DNA of 64,000 bases from CAVYHX01 sp963768415 (lineage in GTDB: Bacteria > Pseudomonadota > Gammaproteobacteria > UBA9214): positions 1-64,000 of the forward strand of contig CAVYHX010000006.1 of the NCBI GenBank assembly GCA_963768415.1. Direction: 5' to 3'. The notes beneath the pieces were generated by a model that had not been told where the DNA came from, did no database searches, and worked only from the letters and a program-made list of their open reading frames with translations. Positions 17,573 to 26,927 of the stretch are shown in pieces. The position numbers and the translations under genes were made by a program. Each line of letters opens with the position of its first letter. Position 1 is the stretch's first letter.

Positions 17573-18544
17573 ATGGCTGTAAGAAATCGGCTGCATCGCA
17601 GTGAACTGGCAGTTCCCGGCAGTAACCTCCGCATGCTCGAGAAGGCACCGACCGCCGGGGCTGACATAGTATTCCTGGATCTCGAGGATGCCGTGGCGCC
17701 GGATGACAAGGAGCAGGCACGCAAGAATGTCATCGCAGCCCTGAATGACATGGACTGGTCGAGCTGTTCAGTGTCAGTGCGCATCAACGGACTGGATACC
17801 CACTACTGCTATCGCGACATAGTCGACGTGGTGGAGATGGCGGGCGACAAGCTCGATACCATTTTGATACCCAAGGTCAATACCCCTGCAGACATCCTGT
17901 ATGTGTCCACCATGCTGGAGCAGATCGAGGCAGCAAAAAAATACAAACCCATCAATCTGCATATCCTGATTGAAACGGCCATGGGCATGGCCAATGTGGA
18001 AAACATCGCGCAAACCTGCCCGGACCGCCTGGAAGCCATGGTCTTCGGTGTGGCCGACTATGCCGCGTCGACGCAGGCCAGAACGACCAACATGGGTGGT
18101 GCAAATCCGGATTACTACATGCTTACGCATCCGGACAACGAGGGCGCGCGCGAGCGTCACTGGGGTGACCAGTGGCACTATGCGATTTCGCGCATGGTGG
18201 TCGCCTGTCGTGCCTATGGCCTGCGTCCCATCGACGGACCCTTCGGTGACATCTCGGACCCGGACGGCTACCTGGCAGTATCGCGTAGCGTTGCCGCTCT
18301 CGGCGTGGAGGGGAAATGGGCGATCCATCCTTCGCAGATCGATCTGGCTAACCAGGTATTTACGCCGGCAGGCGTGGAAGTCGACCGGGCCCGCCGTATC
18401 CTCTCTGCCATGGAGGAGGCCGCTTCCGCAGGCAAGGGTGCCGTGGCGCTGGACGGGCGTCTCATCGATGCGGCATCCATTCGCCAGGCCCAGGTGCTGG
18501 TTGACAAGGCTGAGCAGATCGAACGCTCGCTGGCCAGTCGCTAA
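17573..18544 (+). CDS. mcl: (S)-malyl-CoA lyase (CitE/HpcH family)
   Basis: A 323-residue Mg-dependent aldolase interconverting malyl-CoA with acetyl-CoA and glyoxylate. It closely follows the methylotroph Mcl pattern: HRSELAVPGSN at the start, DIVFLDLEDAVAPDDKEQAR, ILIETAMGMANVE, VFGVADYAAST, LRPIDGPFGDISDPDGY, and GKWAIHPSQIDLANQVF. That profile is closer to Mcl than to citrate lyase beta. The next two genes encode malate thiokinase, its standard partner, which supports the specific call. Together they link malate with glyoxylate and acetyl-CoA. Confidence 0.93.
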   Translation: MAVRNRLHRSELAVPGSNLRMLEKAPTAGADIVFLDLEDAVAPDDKEQARKNVIAALNDMDWSSCSVSVRINGLDTHYCYRDIVDVVEMAGDKLDTILIPKVNTPADILYVSTMLEQIEAAKKYKPINLHILIETAMGMANVENIAQTCPDRLEAMVFGVADYAASTQARTTNMGGANPDYYMLTHPDNEGARERHWGDQWHYAISRMVVACRAYGLRPIDGPFGDISDPDGYLAVSRSVAALGVEGKWAIHPSQIDLANQVFTPAGVEVDRARRILSAMEEAASAGKGAVALDGRLIDAASIRQAQVLVDKAEQIERSLASR

Positions 18545-18565
18545 CAACAAGCCGGAGTTCCGATT

Positions 18566-19738
18566 GTGAATATTCATGAGTACCAGACCAAAGAGCTGTT
18601 GAAACATTATGGTGTACCGGTCCCGGAAGGCCGTGTCGCGCACAATGTCGACAATGCCGCCGTGGCTGCAGAAGCGATCGGCGGCGACCGCTGGGTAGTG
18701 AAGGCCCAGATACATGCCGGCGGCCGGGGCAAGGGAGGGGGCGTGAAGGTGGCTGAGTCCATCGACGAGGTCAAGCACAATGCCGACCAGATGATCGGCA
18801 GTCAGCTGGTGACGCCGCAGACCGGCCCGGCAGGCAGGATGGTGCAGCGGGTTCTGGTCGAACAGGCCTGCCAGATCAACAAGGAGTTCTATCTCGGGCT
18901 GGTGATAGACCGGGCAACCCAGCGTATCACCGTGATTGCGTCTGCATCCGGAGGCATGGATATCGAGGAAGTGGCCAGCCGGCATCCCGAGCGTGTGATT
19001 CGCGAAGCCGTTGATCCGGCCGTCGGCCTGATGAGTTTTCAGTGCCGCAAGATTGCCGCCGGCATCGGTTTGAAGGGCAAGCAGATCAACGAGGGAGTCA
19101 AGGTGATGCAGGGGTTGTACCGCTGTTTTCGCGACAATGATGCCCTGATGGCCGAGATCAATCCGCTTGCTGAAGTAAACGGTGGAAGCCTGATGGCGCT
19201 GGATGCAAAGATGTCATTTGATGGCAATGCCCTGTACCGGCGCAAGGCAATTACCGAGTTGCGTGACTTCGATGAAGAAGACCCGAAGGAAGTCGAGGCC
19301 ACCGGCCATGGATTGAATTATATCGCCCTGGATGGAGACGTGGGTTGCATCGTCAATGGCGCGGGTCTGGCCATGGCCACCATGGACTCCATCAGTTTCC
19401 ACGGCGGCAAGCCTGCCAACTTTCTCGATGTCGGTGGCGGCGCTTCACCGGAAAAGGTCGGCAACGCCTTCCGCATCGTTCTGGAGGATCCGAATGTCAA
19501 GATCATCCTGGTGAATATATTTGCCGGGATCAATCGCTGCGACTGGATTGCCGATGGCCTGATACAGGCGATACGCGAACAGAAAATCGAGGTGCCGATA
19601 GTGGTGCGTCTCGCCGGTACCAATGTTGAAAAGGGGCAGGAAATGCTCGCTGCATCCGGGATCGATTTCATCATGGCCGACAATCTGGACGATGCGGCGA
19701 CGAAGGTCATGGCTACGTTGAAGGGGTTGCCGGCATGA
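18566..19738 (+). CDS. mtkA: Malate--CoA ligase (malate thiokinase) beta subunit
   Basis: A 390-residue ATP-grasp protein of the SucC family. MtkA-like features separate it from ordinary succinyl-CoA synthetase: KAQIHAGGRGKGGGVK, SGGMDIEEVASRHPE, and INRCDWIADG where SucC usually has an MRCD-VIAEG type sequence. It starts with GTG 21 bases after mcl, with GGAG in front. It makes malyl-CoA from malate, CoA and ATP, or runs in reverse to release malate. SucC remains the alternative, but the linkage to mcl argues for malate. Confidence 0.88.
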   Translation: MNIHEYQTKELLKHYGVPVPEGRVAHNVDNAAVAAEAIGGDRWVVKAQIHAGGRGKGGGVKVAESIDEVKHNADQMIGSQLVTPQTGPAGRMVQRVLVEQACQINKEFYLGLVIDRATQRITVIASASGGMDIEEVASRHPERVIREAVDPAVGLMSFQCRKIAAGIGLKGKQINEGVKVMQGLYRCFRDNDALMAEINPLAEVNGGSLMALDAKMSFDGNALYRRKAITELRDFDEEDPKEVEATGHGLNYIALDGDVGCIVNGAGLAMATMDSISFHGGKPANFLDVGGGASPEKVGNAFRIVLEDPNVKIILVNIFAGINRCDWIADGLIQAIREQKIEVPIVVRLAGTNVEKGQEMLAASGIDFIMADNLDDAATKVMATLKGLPA

Positions 19739-20604
19739 GTGTATTCGTCCACAGGCATTCGAAGGTCCTGATCCAGGGGTTCACCGGCCAGCATGCGACC
19801 TTTCATGCGGAGGAGTCGATGCAGAACGGCACCAACGTCGTGGGTGGCGTGACGCCCGGCAAGGGCGGCATGACGCATCTTGACCGGCCGGTCTTCGATA
19901 CGGTCCACCAGGCCGTCGCAGAAACCGGTGCGGATGTCAGTGGTATCTTTGTGCCGCCGCCATTTGCAGCTGATGCCATTATGGAAGCGCTGGAAGCCGG
20001 TATCGGTGTCGTTGTCGTCATTGCGGATGGCATCCCGGTACAGGACATGGTGCGCGTGAAGCGTTACGCCGCAGACAAGAATGCCATCATCATCGGGCCG
20101 AATACACCGGGAATAATCACACCGGGAGGCTGCAAGGTCGGCATCATGCCGTCCCATATCTACACACCGGGCCGTATCGGCGTGGTATCGCGTTCCGGGA
20201 CGCTCAACTATGAAGCCGTCCAGCAAATGACGGCGCTCGGTATGGGGCAATCGACCTCGGTCGGGATCGGGGGCGATCCGGTGAACGGGACGGATTTTGT
20301 TACCGTGTTAAGCGCCTTCGAGGATGACCCGGAAACCGATGCAGTGATCATGATCGGTGAGATCGGCGGGCCACAGGAAGTCGAAGCCGCAAAATGGGCC
20401 AAACAGCACATGAGCAAACCGGTAGTGGGTTTCGTGGCAGGCGTCTCCGCTCCACCCGGACGCCGCATGGGTCACGCGGGCGCCATCATCTCCGGTGCGG
20501 CGGATACTGCGAATGCCAAAATGGACCTGATGGAGGAATTCGGTGTCCACGTGGTACGCAATCCGGCCCTGATCGGTGCGACCGCACACCGGGTGTTCTC
20601 CTGA
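19735..20604 (+). CDS. mtkB: Malate--CoA ligase (malate thiokinase) alpha subunit
   Basis: A 289-residue SucD-family subunit holding the phospho-histidine. CoA-binding motifs are present (VLIQGFTGQHATFHAE, VVGGVTPGKGG), and the active histidine sits in GRRMGHAGAIISG (about 243-255). The ATG overlaps the mtkA stop (ATGA), so the pair is translationally coupled. Substrate assignment rests on the mcl-mtkA-mtkB arrangement known from serine-cycle organisms. Confidence 0.88.
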   Translation: MSVFVHRHSKVLIQGFTGQHATFHAEESMQNGTNVVGGVTPGKGGMTHLDRPVFDTVHQAVAETGADVSGIFVPPPFAADAIMEALEAGIGVVVVIADGIPVQDMVRVKRYAADKNAIIIGPNTPGIITPGGCKVGIMPSHIYTPGRIGVVSRSGTLNYEAVQQMTALGMGQSTSVGIGGDPVNGTDFVTVLSAFEDDPETDAVIMIGEIGGPQEVEAAKWAKQHMSKPVVGFVAGVSAPPGRRMGHAGAIISGAADTANAKMDLMEEFGVHVVRNPALIGATAHRVFS

Positions 20605-20762
20605 GCCGCCGCCCGCGGGCCGGTATCCATCCTGTAAATGTGGCGTGCAATGATAGACGCCCATCCGCAACGGCGTTAGACTACGCCTTTAGATATCTTA
20701 CTAAGCTCGCGTTTTATAGCGGGTTTCTATTAATTCACGAGCGACAGAATACGGAGTATCGC

Positions 20763-21214
20763 ATGGCCATCGAACGGACCTTTTCAATCATCAAGCCCGA
20801 TGCAGTCGCGAAAAATATCATTGGTGAAATCTACAGTCGATTCGAAAAAGGCGGACTGCGCATCATCGCAGCAAAGATGCTGCACCTCACCCGGGAGCAG
20901 GCGCAGGGGTTTTATGCGGTGCACAAGGAACGTCCGTTTTACAAGGATCTGGTCGAATTCATGACCTCGGGACCGGTGATGGTGCAGGTGCTGGAAGGTG
21001 AAAATGCGGTCTGAAGAAGACCGCGAGTTGATGGGTGCAACCAATCCGCAGGAGGCCGCAGCCGGGGACTATCCGCGCCGATTTTGCCAGCACCGTTGAC
21101 GAGAATGCCGTGCACGGTTCCGATGCCCCGGAGACGGCTGCGCAGGAAATCGAGTTCTTTTTCGGTGCCGACGGGACTTTGTCCCCGGACACGATGAGTC
21201 AGGAGATACCCTGA
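20763..21214 (+). pseudogene. ndk: Nucleoside diphosphate kinase, two frameshifts
   Basis: Ndk balances NTP pools through a phospho-histidine. The first frame reads MAIERTFSIIKPDAVAKN through MVQVLEGENAV and then meets a stop at about 21012. The family sequence resumes in another frame (RELMGATNP) and, after a second shift near 21068, in a third (GTIRADFASTVDENAVHGSDAPETA), which includes the active-site histidine region. A 12-residue tail follows the usual end (FFFGADGTLSPD). Both breaks are single-indel type. Ndk before rlmN is a conserved order. Confidence 0.9.
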
Positions 21215-21251
21215 ACTATGGATATGGCGCTCCGAATCCCGTACCAACCTG

Positions 21252-22329
21252 ATGGATCTGGACCGCGACGGTCTGGAGGAATTTTTCACTGCTCGCGGTG
21301 AAAAGGCTTTCGCGCAGGACAGGTAATGCAGTGGATCTACGGCCAGGGTGTCACGGATTTTCGCGCCATGACCAATCTCGGCAAGGAGTTGCGCCATTGC
21401 ATGAGTGCCGCGAACCGATTTGTCATTGCCTGAAGTTGCCGCAGACACCCTCTCGGATGATGGCTCCCGCAAGTGGCTGTTCCGCCTGCACGACGGCAAT
21501 TGCGTGGAGACAGTCTTTATTCCGGAAGCCGGACGCGGCACCCTGTGTGTATCATCCCAGGTCGGCTGTGTGCTGAATTGCAGTTTCTGCGCAACGGCAC
21601 AGCAGGGCTTTAACCGCAATCTCGATACCGGCGAGATTATCGCCCAGGTCTGGCTGGCCGCCAGGGCGCTGGGCCAGACTCCCGACAGACCCCGCCTGAT
21701 TTCCAATGTCGTCATGATGGGGATGGGTGAGCCGCTGCTGAACTACGAGAACGTCGTGCAGGGCCATGCGCATCATGCTGGATGATTTCGGTTACGGCCT
21801 GTCCAGGCGCCGCATCACCCTCAGTACTGCCGGTGTCGTCCCGGGAATCCGGCGGTTACGTGAGGACTGTGACGTCAGCCTGGCAGTGTCACTGCATGCC
21901 CCGGATGATCTGCTGCGTAACGAGCTGGTCCCGCTTAACCGTAAATATCCGATCCGCGAACTGCTGGCTGCGTGCCGCGACTATGTCGGCGAAGGCCGGC
22001 GCCGGGTCACGTTCGAGTACGTCATGCTTGCCGGCGTTAACGATTCAGATGCCCATGCCAGACGACTGGCGCGCTGTCTCGAGGGGGTGCCGGCCAAGGT
22101 CAACCTGATTCCGTTTAATCCGTTTCCGGCAACCCGCTACCAGCGCAGTTCCGACGCACGCATCGACCGGTTTTTCGAGATACTGAATCGTGCCGGTGTC
22201 ATGACCATAACCCGGCGTACGCGTGGTGATGATATTGATGCAGCCTGCGGACAACTGGCTGGCCGCTTTCGTGATCGCACCCGGCGCCGGGAACGCAACC
22301 TGACAGTCGCCCCGGTTGTCCGGTCATGA
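21252..22329 (+). pseudogene. rlmN: 23S rRNA/tRNA adenine-C2 methyltransferase RlmN, several frameshifts
   Basis: A radical-SAM enzyme that methylates A2503 of 23S rRNA and A37 of some tRNAs. MDLDRDGLEEFFTARGEKAF is followed by a shift near 21313 (then QVMQWIYGQGVTDF), at least one more near 21400-21425 (then SLPEVAADTLSDDG), and a third near 21761. The radical-SAM triad CVLNCSFC is intact in the middle segment, and the last segment runs from MRIMLDDFGYG to the stop. Residues SESRTNL before the ATG also match homologues, so the real start probably lies upstream behind another indel. Confidence 0.88.
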
Positions 22330-23093
22330 AAACAATGTTACGGGCCTGCCTGCTGCTCGTCGTAATGGCCCTGTCCGGAGGTTGTGCGACGACCGGCAAA
22401 CAGGATCATGACAGACATCAGGCTGCCGAAATCAACACGCAACTGGGTATTCGGTATTTGCGTGATGGGAATCTCGATGTCGCACTGAGCAAGTTCAAGA
22501 AGGCGCTGGCCCAGAATCCGGACCTGCCGGGTGCGCATGACGGTATTGCAGTTCTGTATTCACAAACCGGCGAAAACAAGCTTGCCGAGAAGCACTACAA
22601 GACGTCTTTGCGCCTGGACGCAAAGAATTCCCGGGCGCACAACAACTATGGCCAGTTTTTGTGTGCGCAGGAACGCTATGATGAAGCGGAAAAGGAATTC
22701 CTCATAGCCGCCAATAACCCGTATTACACGGCCCCGGCGCTGCCCCTGACCAATGCCGGTACCTGTGCGCTGCGCATTCCGGATAATGCCAGGGCTGAAA
22801 GCTATTTTCGCCAGGCACTCGAGCATGATGCAAAATTTCCGCCGGCGCTGCTGCAAATGGCACTGGTCAGTTATTCAGCAAACAATTTCCTTAGTGCCCG
22901 TGCATACCTGCAACGTTTCCAGGCGGTCACGCAGCATAATCCTGAAAGTCTCTGGCTGGCAGTCCGCACGGAGTATGCCCTGGGCGATAATCAGGCATGG
23001 GGCAACTACTCCATGATGCTGAAAAATAATTTCCCGAACGCGAGGCAGACCAAGCGCCTGCAGGAGTGGGAAAATGCACGCCAGCGAAGATAA
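22326..23093 (+). CDS. pilW: Type IV pilus biogenesis lipoprotein PilW/PilF
   Basis: A 255-residue TPR lipoprotein needed for outer-membrane assembly or stability of the PilQ secretin. The signal ends in a lipobox at LSGGC (C20). TPR units span about 38-170 (for example YLRDGNLDVALSKFKKALAQNPD and YSQTGENKLAEKHYKTSLRL). The ATG overlaps the rlmN stop, and the gene end overlaps rodZ by 20 bases. The rlmN-pilW-rodZ order is conserved. No other pilus gene lies in the window. Confidence 0.9.
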   Translation: MKTMLRACLLLVVMALSGGCATTGKQDHDRHQAAEINTQLGIRYLRDGNLDVALSKFKKALAQNPDLPGAHDGIAVLYSQTGENKLAEKHYKTSLRLDAKNSRAHNNYGQFLCAQERYDEAEKEFLIAANNPYYTAPALPLTNAGTCALRIPDNARAESYFRQALEHDAKFPPALLQMALVSYSANNFLSARAYLQRFQAVTQHNPESLWLAVRTEYALGDNQAWGNYSMMLKNNFPNARQTKRLQEWENARQRR

Positions 23094-23586
23094 TGAAGTC
23101 AAAGATCCCGATGCTGATGGAAATCGGATATCGATAGGTAAGCAGCTGTCTGCTGCCAGGACAAAACAGCAACTGACATCCGAGAAAGTAGCCAGGGAGC
23201 TGAATCTGAGCGAGGCGGTCATCAAATCCATAGAAGCAGATGATGCCGCTTCCCTGCCGGCGCCCATATACGTTCAGGGTTATGTGCGCAGTTATGCACG
23301 GCTGCTGGGCCTGCCCGAGGAAGAGCTCGTGCGCAATTACTCCAACCAGTATTGCAAGCCGCCGCCATTGACAGTCTCCGGTCGCACGCGTCGCTTGCCA
23401 TTAGTGCGCTTGCCACCGGCCAGGCTGATTCGAAATATCATCCTGGTGCTGCTCGCGGTTATACTGCTCTGGCTGGCATACCCGTTTGTCGCAAATCTCA
23501 TCGAGCTGCGTGATACATCGGCAGAACAACAGGTTCCGGGGCGACTCGAACTGCCCCCGGCCGAACAATCAGTAAATCCTGACTGA
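23074..23586 (+). CDS. rodZ: RodZ-like protein lacking the periplasmic domain
   Basis: A 170-residue protein with an N-terminal HTH domain (about 18-90; QLSAARTKQQLTSEKVAREL, YVQGYVRSYARLLGL) of the RodZ type that contacts MreB. A single membrane helix follows (about 114-136). Only about 35 periplasmic residues remain, whereas most gammaproteobacterial RodZ proteins are about 300 residues long with a C-terminal DUF4115 domain. The next expected gene, ispG, is also missing, so a deletion across both is possible. The frame itself has a normal stop. Confidence 0.85.
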   Translation: MHASEDNEVKDPDADGNRISIGKQLSAARTKQQLTSEKVARELNLSEAVIKSIEADDAASLPAPIYVQGYVRSYARLLGLPEEELVRNYSNQYCKPPPLTVSGRTRRLPLVRLPPARLIRNIILVLLAVILLWLAYPFVANLIELRDTSAEQQVPGRLELPPAEQSVNPD

Positions 23587-23699
23587 CGCGGGAGCGCAAC
23601 GAAACCGGCTGAACGGGTGCGGCGGGACGCGCAGAAGGCATGTTCCGATACATTGCTATCAGCCATTCCAGTAATCGAATAAACAATCACGTATCTAAC

Positions 23700-24983
23700 A
23701 TGGTCAATACCATACAGGCCGTTCGTGGCATGAATGACATCCTGCCGGATCAGGCATCCGGCTGGCAGTATCTCGAGAGCAGGTTGCGCGAGGTGGTGCA
23801 TGCCTACGGCTATAACGAGATCCGCCTCCCGATCCTGGAAAAGACCGAACTTTTCAAGCGCTCCATCGGCGCAGTGACCGACATCGTCGAAAAGGAGATG
23901 TATACGTTCGATGACCGCAATGGTGACAGCCTGACCCTGCGGCCGGAGGGTACTGCCGGTTGCGTGCGCGCCTGCATGGAGCACGGTTTGCTGCACAATC
24001 AGATGCAGCGGCTTTGGTATATCGGTCCCATGTTCCGGCACGAGCGTCCGCAAAAAGGGCGTTACCGCCAGTTTCACCAGATCGGTGTCGAGGCATTTGG
24101 CATGGAGGGGCCGGACATCGATGCCGAAATGATTTTCATGACCGCGCGCATGTGGGATCATCTGGGTTTGCGCGGTGCGGCACTGCAGCTGAATTCGCTG
24201 GGCACCCCGGAATCGCGGGCCATATACCGGCAGGCGCTGGTTGATTACCTGCTGGCCAACAAGTCAGACCTGGATGAGGACAGCCTGCGCCGCCTGGAGG
24301 GCAACCCGCTGCGCATACTCGACAGCAAGAACCCGGACATGCAGGCGCTGATCGGAGCCGCGCCGAGCCTGACCGAGCATCTGGACGCGAAATCACGGCA
24401 GCATTTCGATACGCTCTGCGCGATACTGGACGACGGCGGTATCGCCTATGAGCTGAATCCGCGGCTGGTGCGCGGACTTGACTACTATTCCAGGACTGTA
24501 TTTGAATGGGTCACCGACAAGCTCGGCGCACAGGGTACAATCTGTGCCGGTGGCCGCTTTGACGGTCTGGTGGAATACCTCGGTGGCAGGGCAACACCGG
24601 CCGTCGGTTTCGCGCTTGGACTGGAACGCCTGCTTGCCTTGCTGGTAGCGAATGGTGTGGCATTACCGGAAAGTCATCCGCATGTATACCTGATACTGAG
24701 TGGTGAGCGTGCGGTACGCCGCGGCATGGTGTTTGCCGATGAGTTACGTGCCGCAATCGACGGCCTGCGGGTGCTGGTCAACAGCGGCGGCGGCAGTTTC
24801 AAAAGTCAGTTCAAACGTGCTGACAGGAGTGGCGCCAGCTATGCAATGGTGCTCGGTGAAGACGAGGTTGAGCAGCAACGTGTCACACTCAAGCCACTAC
24901 GCAGTGATGCCGGGCAGGAAACGCTTGCACAACGGGCGGCGGTGACACGGCTGGGTGAAATCCTCGCGGATGAGCTGGTCTGA
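23700..24983 (+). CDS. hisS: Histidine--tRNA ligase
   Basis: A 427-residue class II aminoacyl-tRNA synthetase. It begins VNTIQAVRGMNDILP. Motif 2 is in MFRHERPQKGRYRQFHQ, the histidine-specific loops are LVRGLDYYSRTVFEW and AGGRFDGLVEYLGG, and the anticodon-binding domain covers the last 100 residues or so. The ATG at 23700 fits the family; the frame extends upstream but without homology. In related genomes ispG lies just before it and yfgM-bamB-der after, as here. Confidence 0.96.
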   Translation: MVNTIQAVRGMNDILPDQASGWQYLESRLREVVHAYGYNEIRLPILEKTELFKRSIGAVTDIVEKEMYTFDDRNGDSLTLRPEGTAGCVRACMEHGLLHNQMQRLWYIGPMFRHERPQKGRYRQFHQIGVEAFGMEGPDIDAEMIFMTARMWDHLGLRGAALQLNSLGTPESRAIYRQALVDYLLANKSDLDEDSLRRLEGNPLRILDSKNPDMQALIGAAPSLTEHLDAKSRQHFDTLCAILDDGGIAYELNPRLVRGLDYYSRTVFEWVTDKLGAQGTICAGGRFDGLVEYLGGRATPAVGFALGLERLLALLVANGVALPESHPHVYLILSGERAVRRGMVFADELRAAIDGLRVLVNSGGGSFKSQFKRADRSGASYAMVLGEDEVEQQRVTLKPLRSDAGQETLAQRAAVTRLGEILADELV

Positions 24984-25032
24984 ACCGCAATTGCGGTCTG
25001 CGGATATTTGATTTTGTAACGGGAGTTTTTTA

Positions 25033-25692
25033 ATGGATACCCTGACAACTGAAGAGCAACAGATAGCGGCACTCAAGACATGGTGGAAAGAGAACGGCAC
25101 CTCGATTGTTACCGGTGTCATTCTGGGTCTGGCCGTGCTGTTCGGGGCCAAGGCCTGGTTTGCTTACCAGGATCGCATGGCCGAGACTGCTTCGCTTGTA
25201 TATTCCGGCATGATGGCCGGGCTGGAACGTGGCGATGCGGAGATTGTCGATGAAAAAGCCGCGCTGTTGATTGCGGATTACGGCTCCACGCCCTATGCCG
25301 CGATGGCTGCACTTGCACTCGCCAAGACCCGGCTGGAGGAAGGTGCGCTGGAGGCTGCGCGGGCTCACCTGCAGTGGGTGCTGGATAATACCGACATCGA
25401 TTTTGTCCGGGATACCGCACGTCTGCGGCTGGCGCGCGTACTCGTGGAAGAGCATGACCTTGATGGAGCCGAGGCCCTGCTCGCGCAGGTGCCGGCTGAG
25501 GGCGGGTTCGATGCGCTGTACAGTGAGGTCAGGGGTGATATCTTTCTGGCCCGTGGCGACACGGGAAAGGCATATGCAGCGTATGAACATGCCTTGACTG
25601 TTTTGCCGCAGGAATCACCCGCACGGAATTTGCTGCAGTTGAAGTTCGACAATATCCAGCCATCAGCCGGTACGGAAGAGGGCGCACAGTGA
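25033..25692 (+). CDS. yfgM: Ancillary SecYEG translocon subunit YfgM
   Basis: A 219-residue single-pass inner-membrane protein with periplasmic TPR-like repeats. A cytoplasmic start (EEQQIAALKTWWKENG) is followed by a membrane helix at about 22-42. The remainder has repeats such as YAAMAALALAKTRLEEG. YfgM binds SecYEG and periplasmic chaperones. Its end overlaps the start of bamB by four bases. Confidence 0.9.
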   Translation: MDTLTTEEQQIAALKTWWKENGTSIVTGVILGLAVLFGAKAWFAYQDRMAETASLVYSGMMAGLERGDAEIVDEKAALLIADYGSTPYAAMAALALAKTRLEEGALEAARAHLQWVLDNTDIDFVRDTARLRLARVLVEEHDLDGAEALLAQVPAEGGFDALYSEVRGDIFLARGDTGKAYAAYEHALTVLPQESPARNLLQLKFDNIQPSAGTEEGAQ

Positions 25693-26849
25693 CAAGGATT
25701 CTGCCTGTACTGTTTATGCTTGGCCTGTTATCAGGATGCTCGTCCCTGGGCTCGCTGGTCTCGGGTGAGGATAATTCAGAACCACCTGCGCCACTGGAAG
25801 ATCTGGTGGACGCGCTGCCGCTGAAGAGAATCTGGAGTGCCGATGTCGGTGTTGGCTATAACGAGCAGTTCGTCAGGCTGGTGCCGGCGGCACAAGGTGA
25901 GCAACTGTTTGTCGCGGATCGCAAGGGCCGGGTGATTGCCCTGAATATCAGCAATGGCAAGCGCAACTGGGAGGCGCGAACAAAAACCGCTATCTCTGCC
26001 GGTCCGGGCACTGGCGAAGGCCTGGTCCTGGTCGGAACCAGCGATGCCGAGGTGCTGGCCCTCGATGCCGAAGATGGCAGCCTGCTCTGGACGGCATTCG
26101 TCAGCAGCGAAGTCCTGGCCGTTCCACGCGTTGACTCCGGAGTGGTGGTCGTGCAAACCAGCGATGGCAAGGTTGCCGGCCTGAGTGTCACCGACGGCCA
26201 GCGGTTATGGATTTACGACCGTAGTGTGCCGGTACTGACCTTGCGCGGCACCAGCACCCCGGCTGTCGAGCGTGGTCTGGTGGTTGCAGGGTTTGCGAAC
26301 GGCAAACTCGCGGCGCTCAGTTCGAAAAACGGCATGGTGGCGTGGGAGTCCAGTATAGCCATACCCCGCGGGCGCTCGGAGCTTGAACGTATGGTCGATA
26401 TCGATGCCGACCCCGTGATTTCCGGCAGAACTGTTTATGCTGCCACATTTCAGGGGCGGGTTGTTGCGCTCGATATCGCGTCCGGCGATATCATATGGCA
26501 AAAGGACATGTCATCGTATGCCGGCATCGGTGTCGATTTTGCGCAACTGTATGTGACTGACGAGGGCAGTAACATCTGGGCGCTGTCACGCGAGCTGGGC
26601 GCATCGGTATGGAAACAGGATAAACTGGCAAACCGCATGGTGACCGGGCCGGAACCGGTCGGGGGTTATATTGCAGTCGGTGATTTCGAAGGTTACGTGC
26701 ATTTACTGTCGCGTTACGACGGCCATATAGTCGCGCGTGGACTGGTGGATAAAAAGGGTGTCAAGGCCGTGCCGCTCGCGCTGAATGACCGTCTCTTTGT
26801 CTACGGCAGTGGCGGTGTCCTGGCGGCCTTTGCACTGCCGCAAGAATAG
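25689..26849 (+). CDS. bamB: Outer membrane protein assembly factor BamB
   Basis: A 386-residue lipoprotein beta-propeller of the BAM complex. The GTG start overlaps yfgM (GTGA). The lipobox is LLSGC with the modified cysteine at 17. PQQ-like propeller repeats run through the protein (LDAEDGSLLWTAFVSSEV, VTDGQRLWIYDRSVPV, LDIASGDIIWQKDMS). It lies in the standard hisS-yfgM-bamB-der cluster. Confidence 0.95.
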   Translation: MTRILPVLFMLGLLSGCSSLGSLVSGEDNSEPPAPLEDLVDALPLKRIWSADVGVGYNEQFVRLVPAAQGEQLFVADRKGRVIALNISNGKRNWEARTKTAISAGPGTGEGLVLVGTSDAEVLALDAEDGSLLWTAFVSSEVLAVPRVDSGVVVVQTSDGKVAGLSVTDGQRLWIYDRSVPVLTLRGTSTPAVERGLVVAGFANGKLAALSSKNGMVAWESSIAIPRGRSELERMVDIDADPVISGRTVYAATFQGRVVALDIASGDIIWQKDMSSYAGIGVDFAQLYVTDEGSNIWALSRELGASVWKQDKLANRMVTGPEPVGGYIAVGDFEGYVHLLSRYDGHIVARGLVDKKGVKAVPLALNDRLFVYGSGGVLAAFALPQE

Positions 26850-26927
26850 CCGGCAGCATACCGGCAGACGGACAAGCCGCCGCGCCGGCGTCCTGGCATT
26901 TAATTAAGCTAACCACTTGCGACAACA

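Noticed and set aside
17774..18985. 403-residue minus-strand frame opposite mcl and mtkA
   Set aside because: It spans two well-supported plus-strand genes and has no recognisable motif.
20605..20762. Small gene between mtkB and ndk
   Set aside because: The frame there merges into ndk without a start or ribosome site of its own; probably the ndk promoter region.
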